DNA of 64,000 nucleotides from Nocardia takedensis NBRC 100417 (GCF_000308695.1 NZ_BAGG01000057.1:18818-82817), one strand, 5' to 3'; shown: positions 12,001 to 17,381, counted from the first letter of the stretch. Made by a program: numbers and translations. Notes: generated by a model not told the origin, from the sequence alone.

Positions 12001-15000
12001 CCGTTACCCCGCCGGTAGTCCAGGGTCTTGCGACTCCGGTGTCGGAGGGAATCGACCCGCTCCCCGTGACGGCGCAGGAGGTCGAGACCGTTGCTGCGCC
12101 GATCGGGCAGGACCGTGCGACTCCGATATCGGCCGGGATCGATCCGACCGTCGTCACGGCGCAAGAGGTCGACACCGTCGCCGCACCGGTAGTGCAGGGC
12201 CGTCCCACCCCGATATCCGACGGCACCGCCCCGACCGCCATCACGACACAGCGGGCCGACACCGCCATGCCGGGAAATGCCGGGACGTCGCCGAACCGTC
12301 TGCGCCGCTTGCTGTCCCGTTTCGGACCGAGCCGTGCGACCGGACCACGAACCGCCCGGCCCGCCGAAGCGGCACCGGATCGCCGGCACTTCCGCGACAT
12401 GGTGCGAGCCCCGCTGCACCGACTTCGCCACCGCAACGCCGAGACGAAACGACCGGCACGCGGCGACCGTGCCACCGAGCACACCGCCACGCCCGTCGAC
12501 AGTGCGGAACCGAGGCCGCTCACCTCGCGAGAAGACGCCGACTGCGTCGTGGCCACCTTGACGGCGATCCGCGACAGTCTGCGCAAGAGCAGGATTCGGA
12601 TTCCGGAACGTCGTTCGGCGTTGGCGGGGCGTTCGCGCCGGGAATTGGAGCGGGCCGCGGGCGCGGAGCTACACGGCTATCCTGACGACAGCGCCATCGT
12701 CCGGAATCTCATGATCCACGGACCCGGTGCGCAGGCCCTCGTCGTGGTCGAGCACGCGGCGCCCGCCGCGAACGCCGTGGGCGCGCACGCCTATCGGATG
12801 GTCAACGAGGGCGGCGTCGTCCGCGTGTACGACGCCGCCGATCCGACGCACACGCTGCCCGGCCAGCACCGGCCCGCCGCCGTGCACGCCATCCTGTTCA
12901 CCCCGGAGGGCAGATCGCCCCGCCCGGTGTTCGCCCGTGGCGCGGTCGTTCCCGCGTTCCCGGCCGATGTCCGTATCGGCGCGCCCGAGAACCGCTCGGA
13001 CCGTTCCGGACCCGGGCGGGCGGCGCAGACCTCCGGCGCGGCGGTGCACCGTGGCGGGGTTTCCGGCATCGACGGCAGCACCGCGGATTCCGGATCGGCG
13101 ACCGGTCCGGCCCGTCGACTCGGCTCGCGTCGCCTGGGACGTCTCGTGTCCCGACTCCGCGATCGCGTGGGCTCGTCAGGGGCCGCGTCGAGTTCCTCGA
13201 CGGGACAGGAAGATCGGGCCCGGCCGGGGGGAACCTCGCTCCGAGGCATTCGCGCGCTGGTCACGCGGAACTTCCGGCCGGAGCGTCCCGAGATCTCGGA
13301 GATCGCGACCGATTCGTCCCCACCGACCTGGGCTCCGTCGCCCGAGGACGGCAACCGAGTGCTGACCGTTCTGGCGCGAGCCGCCGGACAGTCCGATCTC
13401 GCGGCCGTGCGCGGCACGATCGCGCGGGGCATGCAAGCCGATCTGGCGCACTACGTCGAGTCGCTGGCCTCGTTCACTGCCGAGGGGCGGCGGGAATGGC
13501 AGGTCGAGGCACTGCGTCGCGCCCGAGGGAGGATCGAGCGCAGCAGAGAGGAATGGCGGCTGATCAGGCAGACGGTCGCGCTGCGGATGAGCGGGCAGAT
13601 CGGCAGTGACGACGATCTGCCGACGACCGCGGCGGAAGCGCTGCGCATCGAGCAATTCGACGAGTCGGTGCGGCAGTTCGACGCCGCCGTCGAGCAACGC
13701 GCGCGGGAACGGTTGCGGACCCTGCTCGCGGCGGTGCGTGATCCGAACCGGCCCACCGATCATCTGATGAGTGTGGATCTGCTGCCCATCGCGGCGCGGG
13801 AACTCGGTCTCAACGTCGTCGTGTTGCGTCCCGGCCGGCCTCGCGACGTCTACCGGCACGGTCGCCCCGAGGCCCCGTTCACCTTGTTCTACGCCTCGGC
13901 CGCGCATCCGGATCACCTGCACGTGGCGACCACCGCGAGCGGTGCCCCGTTCCACCTTCTTTCCGGGGATCTGGACGAGGACTTCGCCTACGCGCCGCCC
14001 CCCGGTCACGAACGGGGACCGAGCACGCCGGCCGGGACCGATTCCGTCGACATCGGCCGCCTCGACGCGCACGGTGTCCGGGTCTTCGATTCCGACGCCG
14101 CGGGATCCGCCTACGGCGAGGCCGTGTTGGATCAGTGGCACCGGCTCACCCCGAGACGGCAGCACGCGGCCTGGGCCTATCACGCCGCGACCCTGAGCAA
14201 TACCTTGCTGCGGGAAGGAAGCCGCGCGGTCGTGGAGGCGTTGGACCGGGGTCGCGCCGCCGTCGAGCACATCTCGTTGCTGACCGAACTGACCGGTGGC
14301 CGCGAACTTTCGCTCGACGCGCTGGCCGAGCACTACGACCACCCCGACCCGATGCATCTCTACGACGTGATGTCGGACCCGCACCGTGCGGGCGCGGTCG
14401 GCCGACTGCTCTACGCGCTGCGTTCCTCCGACGACCCGGAATCCCTGCTCGCGGGGACGAAATTCGAAGCCCGGTTCTACGAGCAGACCTTGGAACCGGT
14501 GTTCCGACGCTTCTACGGCACGATGCCCAGCCTGGGCGGGCTCGAGCGGGGAATCCGAACCCTCGACGAGGCGATGGGACCGCTGCCGAACACCGAGCCC
14601 GTGCGAGTCGTGCGCGGCCTGACCGGCATCTCGTTCATGCGGGACAACAGCGGAAGACCCCTGCAATTCCTGAGTTCCGATCCGTCGCAACTGGTGGGGA
14701 CGATCCAGCAGGAGCCCGGCTACCTGTCCACTTCGGTCGGTCGCGACCTGACCACCTTGCCGGACGCCCGCGAGTTCGAGTACCGACTGAATCTGACGGT
14801 TCCGCCGGGGACCCCCGGTCTGTGGATCGGACAGCACAGCGGCGTCCCCGGCAGCAACGAACTCCTCCTCGCCCGTGACACCCGCTACCGCATCACGGGC
14901 GTCACCCGCGACGAAGCGAACGACTTGCTGATCATCGAGGCGGAAGTGCTTCTCCCCGACACCGCCGAGCCCGAACAGGACGACCGAGACAGCGAGAACA

Positions 15001-15722
15001 CCGCCGACGAGACCGCCCCGCGACGCGACGCCGAGACCTCGCTCGATCGAGGCGTGTCGCTCGAATCCGGCGAATCGGTGTGGGAGAACCGGGACGCCGC
15101 CGAGTCCGCGACGCGGTCGCCCGACGCGGAACAGAGCCGGGTTCCTCTCGCGGATACGGGACAACAGCCGCCGGACGTCGTCACCGCGGGGCGGGAATTG
15201 AGCGCGATGCTCACCGGTGACGGGCCGATCGACTTCGCGCGGGTCCTGGCCGTCGTGGCTGACCGGCGGGCGGTCCCGCACCTCGAACAGGCATTGCTCG
15301 AGGCGGTCGGCAGACCACTGCCCGAGGTGCTCGATGAGACGGTGCGGCAGGGGCGACTGTCCGCCGCGCAGGAGTTCCGCCTCGCCCGTCTGCTGGGCCT
15401 GCTGCCGAAGCTCGACCTGCCGGCCGGAGTCGTCTCGCCGGTCGCAACGACAGGCTCGGACGTGTCAACGGCGTGGGAAACGCGCGTGACCGAGTACGTC
15501 GAGGCAATGCTGGGAATGCGCGATATCGAGCACACCCTGGCCTTCGTCGAACACCTGGATCGCGATCCGCGGGCGCTGCGGGCGGTTCAGGACGCCTATC
15601 GGGTCCGCACCGACGGCCGCGACCTCGCGGTGGATCTGCGCGCCTACCTGCCGGAGGACGGCGACTACCTGGACCACGTCTTCGCCGAATCGGCGGACCA
15701 GCGCGTGACCCGGGGGGAGTGA
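1..15722 (+). CDS. Giant multidomain polymorphic-toxin-like protein (5'-partial)
   Basis: The frame is open to the left edge (first GTG at 9), so the true start and N-terminus lie outside the window; residue numbers here count from that GTG (5237 aa). Order seen: Pro-rich segment; two ~425-residue related modules (res. ~93-520 and ~673-1098); Tox-PL papain-fold domain (C1280/H1362/D1378); ~1,700 residues of beta-rich repeated modules (~1600-3320); Lys/Ala/Glu-rich linker; OTU domain (D3474, C3477, H3627); KTDG repeats; acidic Ser/Thr-rich linkers; second Tox-PL (C4179/H4260/D4275); Cys-less OTU-like domain (R4450); ADP-ribosyltransferase (R4869, STS 4907-4909, E4951); annexin-like C-terminus. 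Proteins of this build in Nocardia and relatives usually begin with a WXG100-like export region, not visible here. Inference: a secreted effector carrying several warheads against protein targets, possibly in eukaryotic hosts or predators. Stop TGA at 15720-15722. Confidence 0.9.
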   Translation, partial: PSVVAGSAATAVAEGDPVADDELPPYSDGVVGVVGPPVIESAPPNDDLPPYSEGASRPGRNPGAPPSNRSTHDQAPLPSYLDSEVDENLYAAPAEIFPPGMYAPADRRRLREVEHMLRRLPLRRNWNPGAFMDLALAVTGSDHNVLAALTLMYTQANGVPAVASPRIGSPSTDPGLGDWQIAERWMGAKTIDLGLPNRSDHIHNWLGRPINQLLTMRGMGQGLVELGFAGRDPSGRRQDDPGGPAVGRRAVYPVIGDRWLDYRGALGPYPPDLVERIASVRVIPSSMEHIGLASTHWRALDAALWSAMEGRFAAFQPPGSFSATTPGEGYGRLTVLPGPGLFRDLESVKAVIASFQGYPRFAVRYEFTAEIDRLDAYVVGVRRRRPYPFVVPTARDMISDQEIAELAQWFGDRWTRPAGEWAGQQLAVAGWRLGELGVGSAAVVLFDGRSPLVLLRPLSEEAGEEFTLAEVSVWDPKALAERPLLEVLSEWETVAGVVPDGEPSFVAASSETLRTSIAGAPEQRWLARPLSEPARTPTYQRRRDQIAERLPRSQRMAGFFSRVGDRVRGSTGAENGDFSTPTRADEANDERLAQPRAAARDSVPGVAAGGSGFVLGEVDADDTASESVTLVGSTHSTDDSDTLIGEPDAPRPPRRPPGWVPPLEQMRASMIAPSAVFPPGVFALADPAAQRELEELVGTRTYWDPHVRRELARAVGGALPRRGGPSNSLLWSLAMIPSWMGMPMAAGPATGTFPADPALSGRRISERWLGAKTVDARTRRDGSPRDIVSQIATIDYKMIGIGARSAAQVTVSFHRFGPDGTTVLLDDEGRPEIVGTRHLALLVPPGPRSGRAISQSAWVDREGGWVEIPALMPWEFVERLAAIEVIPATAEQIDKAHSHWRDVFRALWSEETGDFVSAKPPGSFSLDDGGPAYGYLMVMAGNGLFRPLESIDALAASFVGRPRFAVRYVPEFEMGAPRTRESLITPQEIADLARMFDTTWAPPPGPPNASPTRQLSEIAARFEGFGVGSMAVVMFDGGSPLAMLFPERADSDAAFAPEEILVWDPEEFLERPLTEVTSLPEGRISYIMASAETIRTSIAGPADTRSPATPLPAGGQVELAPERPDRTARIAEFFTRSGRSMRSRFRSGENGAPVLPAGPATPESQSSSVSEITSAHSVGVTSNTDEGAPARPRPGRLPSLHTPSLGARDFGEGSHHNGTATTVRVGSRTLEITVPPDTGDTEGDNRYRDAPAHDGSTDLPAQRERPRTGPAHPETLWLDVNCGVLALAQLSAFTGRPNARVPQELAGIEGITAEALSDGAGAPLRPFRDHADIAAQLSPLGPGAVALVVDVYQGYTNVEGVGAHAYLLRVGDDGDVEVHDWSDSATRVFPPSVPRELAGTHAVLYDAEGMPVFTVPTDAENLAAVTRIGGRPLSDPVREFGALRRGAEDLIHVMPIPQRTIDWLRRHVVHAVETRDGRFEAVQWLQEVREYNPDATPEQIREKLETLGVDDVFKKNVDRLLATGPAARVDRFVRGAKPGGRVEGDRDAKFRAAVDRKLTSRLTTAEIDRLLSESGMPLAVEYRGTPFPVFLRLKLRARENSRPNQGPAVSTQRWTYGILETADSAGSHSLRSAALSYSYLRDMFSRTFLNLGVTPSLRATHNELSSGASVFATIQSIIKKRSTEAMAVPHDYEMQWELRLNDDGVAGVLAADLPTAEGWTPIPEPAPDDLVAWFPKYLDESPGLPKVDPDDDATIPPPYHRDPADPTPQLSLEQLPFYGPLDFPHHDRLFSDVMASFGDQVAHISQGSASQLREFFGGNFRGNIPMMHGGSVQSPTLYTASGDPLGYFQIQIPDFHGGETLTGPTTTPNASRLEYNVLRALRTMATAKISNAFGGSVSLSFGLGKGKADEKTGYAPIGANLTPFKAGLAHKHSHSLTYGGRAFTSRALRLVAHLLHTTPQMEVRVTFVRPDGPVIEPKPGTPLAPRASGGQHGKRYPVNMLVPSKASLGSAPTAEQRRYLPPDLLHLRQLGLLTTPLQVDIPQDVLDGIETYIADKGFLPPDTKHSTLLDQDSTKNQLLENSRKLAQIKARLNRLGTADEMIQGGARTVFEKSNGVDTERVTVTIKALRDYGTEDGRYDPDGDPNAGVTHEWMLPQVQTMNYSGIILAGAERSESTPFAWDVGAGFAFTNPFDVEGGQALSSVNGSYDRTGSTSNAVESGHNHAEENYTFSPGPKAAQPGIQIFGVPTRYVVEIAYSHGPSPESIEGKGSYHLAVPTYLTGATPAAGPPAEPSIRDDADTDLTEVTERLGLAATTSIEKGVGRLPLAAVVAAHPVGEILHEATIGLIADIEREAAESLDEPRDPVPGAFPESSDEVLPTHRPESETGPPAPSPWYSAVRAWFRSQPPPTESIELPVREPVPAPPTEHRAEVPDDELSEIDITDLPHPDTFLLSDSESELSAPSTESEPPRVPGAWLDDDSAQAEVGPTWSDLGNRAWAGAAGFGKWLWRNAFGVPAAHPTSGVQSAVHTAFSPHHMTSFAPLIFRDSYKFESEIPGGVAGADYSVDVRGWFDNIESLGATPIDTEHWLEGTNSTARVRSENSGNQGGLTLHGAYGADADQSFRPSGGWHGDDSTSKHVTSADATDTMRVTSDYGGNVYRFVADAHYLVTVKVGLRNFLSGLARGKPYGTRTRVIDAPRRLEFFLTDNDLHDHPEYLELVRKHAESRGEPSPVLPEEQEQKDGKWTPTERRLLPDAYAGKRTDDPTTAKGLLSFGAVTEVVFEDGRGALENAAVNLVEKVSPGATVVGSNNYHPGVATLINEHTTSFGVRNLANAGSEGNHTFHFVDRTGLFPRLVGVTFTTRPRPDADLPDGRTLATLEGKQVPRTAALDNVHRHIRPDGNALLEPDATSVVTSRSKGNQLSVTLGGQSDGHRPAGTLALERTGAHSDVQNSTRDISAWQRSSDAQYEFKVPTEYSVTVDWRPMTETLSAYLADKAGDMLIMSGLSMGVMHGLVPAELPPSGDSETSKVNATSHVRLLVSDTKPLPTAGVSAPEVPRTAPAIFGFDPSATELRPARIRDGAPEGEDVDLEAATHIEPADEVPADVRGLLAPDPWIPELPFDIREFDGSPQLAAALLAVDPSLHTNDGTRSAEATYNRLVTLVASGALTPMGPQSTAPLLNVEPSDTVPAPRRHAAEITVDGIRLKLSLYSPRPEDSTKSTAIDRFEFSNDSMSSSESKSTTVAPTFSYTGPLTDDGNHRAGVAGVPLAGHTETKGATGGIGSVRRNLWRTNAPTDGQRLRTVALVEVQGPKGTVWVTADMVLRTIETPPASATTPKPAAPPEDPTAKPAPEDQAGSDGKPKLDGKAEPEPGTEGDAKGEAKVEAKAGDTEVSADVKVDPEAEAKAEAAADGPTGTQARQRVRLWRRPKTGGAEAKTSGPKGGDRVPPPERPRGERSPIVDGVPAPAGFVWESMPLDGDCFFHAVERIVHAAPYRSEAELDQRITRLRGLTADELSGPRREAYFAQFLNLMLAERNRGRTLTDAERRAPVSQSDIARYNAAFDRQVAQIRGRGAWRMGAFDLVPGAAAAALTQQGTVLRLHDRRIRPGGWTFGEDTTAHPDGSVLIAHEHYYLAVPAVSAESAPKTTATPDGSRRSDEDPSTIDGDAKTDGTKTDGAEQGGAKTDGTKTDGAEQGGAKNDGAKKGGAKAGGAKERAADVVIDGSAKVDGESKVDEETKVLAYPKPIAGQIDRAISPLTARPRTARRQPTMVLDVSVDLGEKKADPRPGTSWLDLSDDESVSSADDLGTDLNAAPPRDPARQSDRDDDTAFQTFDSARPTRSVRFAVEGEEVRPTRLRMADIRAALASDDTESIESSDSGEPVAAEQAESTPDRPSFLTFTPRDSRPPRWPGRHDFTAAARATLSAREIARSIDPRLDPLTSSTESFAESFLLPAAFAELPHVPPAETATESTESAPVAQSLATPVSDETDPNAVTAHGSDTVTPPVVQGLATPVSEGIDPLPVTAQEVETVAAPIGQDRATPISAGIDPTVVTAQEVDTVAAPVVQGRPTPISDGTAPTAITTQRADTAMPGNAGTSPNRLRRLLSRFGPSRATGPRTARPAEAAPDRRHFRDMVRAPLHRLRHRNAETKRPARGDRATEHTATPVDSAEPRPLTSREDADCVVATLTAIRDSLRKSRIRIPERRSALAGRSRRELERAAGAELHGYPDDSAIVRNLMIHGPGAQALVVVEHAAPAANAVGAHAYRMVNEGGVVRVYDAADPTHTLPGQHRPAAVHAILFTPEGRSPRPVFARGAVVPAFPADVRIGAPENRSDRSGPGRAAQTSGAAVHRGGVSGIDGSTADSGSATGPARRLGSRRLGRLVSRLRDRVGSSGAASSSSTGQEDRARPGGTSLRGIRALVTRNFRPERPEISEIATDSSPPTWAPSPEDGNRVLTVLARAAGQSDLAAVRGTIARGMQADLAHYVESLASFTAEGRREWQVEALRRARGRIERSREEWRLIRQTVALRMSGQIGSDDDLPTTAAEALRIEQFDESVRQFDAAVEQRARERLRTLLAAVRDPNRPTDHLMSVDLLPIAARELGLNVVVLRPGRPRDVYRHGRPEAPFTLFYASAAHPDHLHVATTASGAPFHLLSGDLDEDFAYAPPPGHERGPSTPAGTDSVDIGRLDAHGVRVFDSDAAGSAYGEAVLDQWHRLTPRRQHAAWAYHAATLSNTLLREGSRAVVEALDRGRAAVEHISLLTELTGGRELSLDALAEHYDHPDPMHLYDVMSDPHRAGAVGRLLYALRSSDDPESLLAGTKFEARFYEQTLEPVFRRFYGTMPSLGGLERGIRTLDEAMGPLPNTEPVRVVRGLTGISFMRDNSGRPLQFLSSDPSQLVGTIQQEPGYLSTSVGRDLTTLPDAREFEYRLNLTVPPGTPGLWIGQHSGVPGSNELLLARDTRYRITGVTRDEANDLLIIEAEVLLPDTAEPEQDDRDSENTADETAPRRDAETSLDRGVSLESGESVWENRDAAESATRSPDAEQSRVPLADTGQQPPDVVTAGRELSAMLTGDGPIDFARVLAVVADRRAVPHLEQALLEAVGRPLPEVLDETVRQGRLSAAQEFRLARLLGLLPKLDLPAGVVSPVATTGSDVSTAWETRVTEYVEAMLGMRDIEHTLAFVEHLDRDPRALRAVQDAYRVRTDGRDLAVDLRAYLPEDGDYLDHVFAESADQRVTRGE
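285..1575 (+). other. N-terminal module, copy 1 (within giant protein)
   Basis: About 425 residues that start at a FPPGMYAPADRR-like motif and end at TSIAG. The same order of motifs recurs at 2025-3305: FPPG(M/V), ISERW(M/L)GAKT-like, WR(A/D)-LWS, PPGSFS, YG-L-V, GLFR-LES, PRFAVRY, then TSIAG. Function unknown. The module is not recognised as any enzyme family; it may be a structural or targeting unit. Confidence 0.7.
2025..3305 (+). other. N-terminal module, copy 2 (within giant protein)
   Basis: Second copy of the module at 285-1575. It shares PPGSFS, GLFRPLES, RPRFAVRY, ERPLTEV and TSIAG in the same order but is well diverged elsewhere, so the duplication is old. A Ser/Thr/Glu-rich linker of about 150 residues separates the copies. 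Confidence 0.7.
3828..4244 (+). other. Tox-PL papain-fold (glutamine deamidase-type) domain 1
   Basis: The sequence DVNCGVLALAQL places a catalytic-type Cys at residue 1280. VGAHAYLLRV gives His1362 and VEVHDWSD gives Asp1378, the Cys-His-Asp order of Tox-PL toxins. This family of bacterial effectors deamidates glutamine side chains or cleaves proteins. The fold is about 140 residues long, as expected. All three residues are present, so the domain is predicted active. Confidence 0.75.
4790..9990 (+). other. Beta-rich repeated modules (within giant protein)
   Basis: This ~1,700-residue stretch has at least four imperfect repeats. Each has a Ser/Thr/Gly-rich segment followed by a (F/L)-V-(P/A)-x-x-Y-x-V-x-(V/I) strand, for example FGVPTRYVVEIAY, FVADAHYLVTVKV and FKVPTEYSVTVDW. 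No catalytic motif was recognised. By analogy with other giant toxins it could be a stalk, encapsulating or translocation region, but that is inference only. Confidence 0.5.
10401..10907 (+). other. OTU-type cysteine protease domain
   Basis: Begins with PLDGDCFFHAV, the OTU signature with Asp3474 and nucleophile Cys3477, and ends ~150 residues later with HYYLAVP, giving His3627. OTU domains are mostly eukaryotic or viral deubiquitinases; in bacteria they occur in secreted effectors. Catalytic residues are intact, so an active peptidase is predicted. The substrate (ubiquitin or other) cannot be read from sequence. Confidence 0.75.
11001..11090 (+). repeat. 45-bp perfect tandem repeat (2 copies)
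   Basis: Two identical 45-bp units (11001-11045 and 11046-11090) encode KTDGTKTDGAEQGGA twice, followed by degenerate KNDGAKKGGAKAGGAKE. The repeat lies in the linker after the OTU domain. Perfect identity suggests recent slippage, so copy number may vary between strains. Confidence 0.9.
11925..12270 (+). repeat. Four degenerate ~29-residue protein repeats
   Basis: Four in-frame units share the pattern V-x-Q-x-x-(A/P)-T-P-(V/I)-S, then (D/E/A)-x-x-x-P-x-x-(V/I)-T-x-(Q/H), then (D/E)-T. They lie between an acidic segment and the second Tox-PL domain. They are probably a flexible spacer that separates warheads. Confidence 0.75.
12516..12935 (+). other. Tox-PL papain-fold domain 2
   Basis: EDADCVVATL gives Cys4179, VGAHAYRMV gives His4260 and VRVYDAAD gives Asp4275. 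Layout and spacing match domain 1 (C1280/H1362/D1378), although the sequences are otherwise diverged. Both triads are intact, so the protein appears to carry two independent papain-fold effector domains. Confidence 0.7.
13335..13965 (+). other. Degenerate OTU-like domain lacking the catalytic cysteine
   Basis: The domain starts with PEDGNRVLTVLARA where an active OTU has DGDCxF, so Asn4449-Arg4450 replace Asp-Cys. The C-terminal HPDHLHVA segment, with His4636 and His4638, is kept. A long helical insert lies between. It is probably a non-catalytic binding version of the OTU fold. Similarity is judged by eye from the end motifs. Confidence 0.5.
14430..14955 (+). other. ADP-ribosyltransferase domain
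   Basis: Shows the R-S-E layout of ADP-ribosyltransferase toxins: VRVVRGL (Arg4869), GYLSTSVG (Ser-Thr-Ser 4907-4909) and GSNELLLARDTRYRI (Glu4951). The residue two before the glutamate is Ser4949, not the Glu or Gln of classic ExE or QxE enzymes, so target residue specificity is unclear. A helical segment with an AAWAYHAATLS motif precedes it, as in other ART toxins. Confidence 0.8.
15225..15700 (+). other. Annexin-like repeats at the C-terminus
   Basis: Two ~55-residue helical units resemble annexin repeats. The second reads ALRAVQDAYRVRTDGRDL then VDLRAYLPEDGDYLDHVF, which fits the annexin L--aY---y--dL--dL pattern. The first (from VLAVVADRRAVPHLEQAL) is more degenerate. Annexins bind acidic membranes with calcium; whether this version does is unknown. 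Confidence 0.4.
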
Positions 15723-15751
15723 AAGCCGATCGCTCGTGCTTCGGACACCGT

Positions 15752-15769
15752 GCGCCGTCTCGACGGCGC
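15752..15769. terminator. Hairpin between convergent genes
   Basis: Perfect 7-bp inverted repeat GCGCCGT-CTCG-ACGGCGC in the 165-bp gap between the giant toxin-like gene and the convergent immunity-like gene. There is no T-run, as is common for terminators in GC-rich actinobacteria. Confidence 0.45.
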
Positions 15770-15887
15770 GGACCCGAGGACGAATCGAGGTGTTCCCGGG
15801 CGCGGCACCTCGAGGATTGCTCGTCCGGGGCGATCGCCGACCGAGCCGACCCGATCGCCGCGGGGACTCACGCGGCGGGCCCGCGGA

Positions 15888-17381
15888 TCACCTGAAATCG
15901 GCGGTGTCGCGGACTTTTCGATCACGGAAGCGCTGCGCGAAACCCTCGGCGTAGCGGGACGGCGCGGTGGAGGAGGTGGACTGCTCGATCACCCCGTCGT
16001 CGGCGATGTAGAAGAGGGCGCGACCGATGACGATCTCGCCCGGTCGGGTCGGCGCGAAGACCATCCAGCCCACGTTCAGCCGCTCGGCCACCAACTCCTC
16101 GACGGGATAATCGTCGGTGTCCAGACCCAGTCCGAGGATGTGTTCGCGGACCGCGAGGATCGCCTCCTCGCGCGGCAACTCCTCGGACAGTTCCAGCACC
16201 ACTCCGGCCATCGACAGTTGATACAGCGCGCCGTCGATGTCGTCGGCCGGGTCGTCGAACAGGGCGGCCACCGTCGCGCGGGACACCACACCGGATTCCG
16301 CGGCGGCCACCAGATCGTCCGCCGCGGCGCGCTGCCGTTCGCTCGGGGCCGCGCTGACCACACCGCAGAGGACATCGGCGGTGGTCCGGGCCGACCACAC
16401 GCCCGGCACCGCCGCGGTGAGCGCTTCCGCCGGCGCCGACTCGCCGCGGAACCAACTGTCGCGTTCCCACCAGTAGCAGAACGACAGCAGTCCGCGCGCC
16501 GCGCGCGAATTGAGCACCTGGTTGGCCACCCACGCCGGCGCGCCCGCGTACAGGTCGGGCATGGGCGCGCCGCCGTTGTAGGCGGCGTCGAGTTCGGGCG
16601 CGTTCCACACCCCGCCCGAGAGCACCGCGCGGCCGTCGGGCAGCACGTAGAGCGTCGCGCCGCTGCGCGATGCGCCTTCGAAAACGCCGAGCGCGGGCAG
16701 GATTCGCGGACCCCAGTCCGAGCCGACGGCGACGAAGGCCGCCGCGATCGTCGCCCAGCGCGCCCAGAGCACGGGCAGCGCGGGGAAGTCGGTGGTGCAG
16801 GGCTGGGCCACGACTCCGGCTTCCCGATCCGCGCGCGCTCGCGCCTGCGCCTGATGGGGGGTGCGCCACTGCCGATTGTCGTGGCCGATGTAGGCGGCCA
16901 ACCAGACCGGGATCCGCTCGCGCGGGAAGGCCCGCAGATCGGTCGAATACGCCTCCGGGGTGAGCAATTGATCGTCGGGGAACGGTTCGTCGCCGTAGTC
17001 GTAGTCGACGTCGAGTTCACCGCCGGCGTCGAGGCGGACCACCATGCGCCACCACGGGCCGTCGCCGAGCCGGGCCGAGAGCTCACGCAGCCGCCGGACC
17101 AGATCGATGATCTCGCCGGCCGGTCCGAGCCTGGTCACCCGGTCGTCCTCGTCGCGGTAGTGGGTGTAGGCGACTCCGCCCGCGACCGTGATCGCGAAGA
17201 ACGCTTCGAGGCGTTGCCAACCGGGCGGACCGGCGAGGGCGAGTTCGCCCGCGACCTCGTGTGCGAGGTCCGCGGCCTGCCGCTGGATCGAATCCTCCTC
17301 GAGCGAAGGGGATTCGCTCGGCCGCCCGTCCGTCGAGGGATTGCCCGACGCCGGGGCGGGCTGGTGGTGCGGTTGGTTCAT
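15888..17381 (-). CDS. Candidate immunity protein, tail-to-tail with the giant toxin
   Basis: A 497-aa soluble protein. The ATG at 17381 is chosen because GGAGGAGG (17391-17398) sits 9 nt upstream, although the frame stays open further. The N-terminal ~140 residues (from PPGWQRLEAFFAITVAGG through WWRMVVRLDAGGELDVDYDYGDEPFPDDQLL to VWLAAYIGH) resemble small immunity-type proteins encoded near actinobacterial WXG/LXG-class toxins. The last ~70 residues (LNVGWMVFAP, IADDGVIEQS) resemble the Imm35/YrhB type. The middle is unrecognised. Inference: a composite immunity protein for one or more warheads of the neighbour, convergent across a 165-bp gap. It could also be an unrelated cytoplasmic protein. 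Confidence 0.6.
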   Translation of the reverse strand: MNQPHHQPAPASGNPSTDGRPSESPSLEEDSIQRQAADLAHEVAGELALAGPPGWQRLEAFFAITVAGGVAYTHYRDEDDRVTRLGPAGEIIDLVRRLRELSARLGDGPWWRMVVRLDAGGELDVDYDYGDEPFPDDQLLTPEAYSTDLRAFPRERIPVWLAAYIGHDNRQWRTPHQAQARARADREAGVVAQPCTTDFPALPVLWARWATIAAAFVAVGSDWGPRILPALGVFEGASRSGATLYVLPDGRAVLSGGVWNAPELDAAYNGGAPMPDLYAGAPAWVANQVLNSRAARGLLSFCYWWERDSWFRGESAPAEALTAAVPGVWSARTTADVLCGVVSAAPSERQRAAADDLVAAAESGVVSRATVAALFDDPADDIDGALYQLSMAGVVLELSEELPREEAILAVREHILGLGLDTDDYPVEELVAERLNVGWMVFAPTRPGEIVIGRALFYIADDGVIEQSTSSTAPSRYAEGFAQRFRDRKVRDTADFR

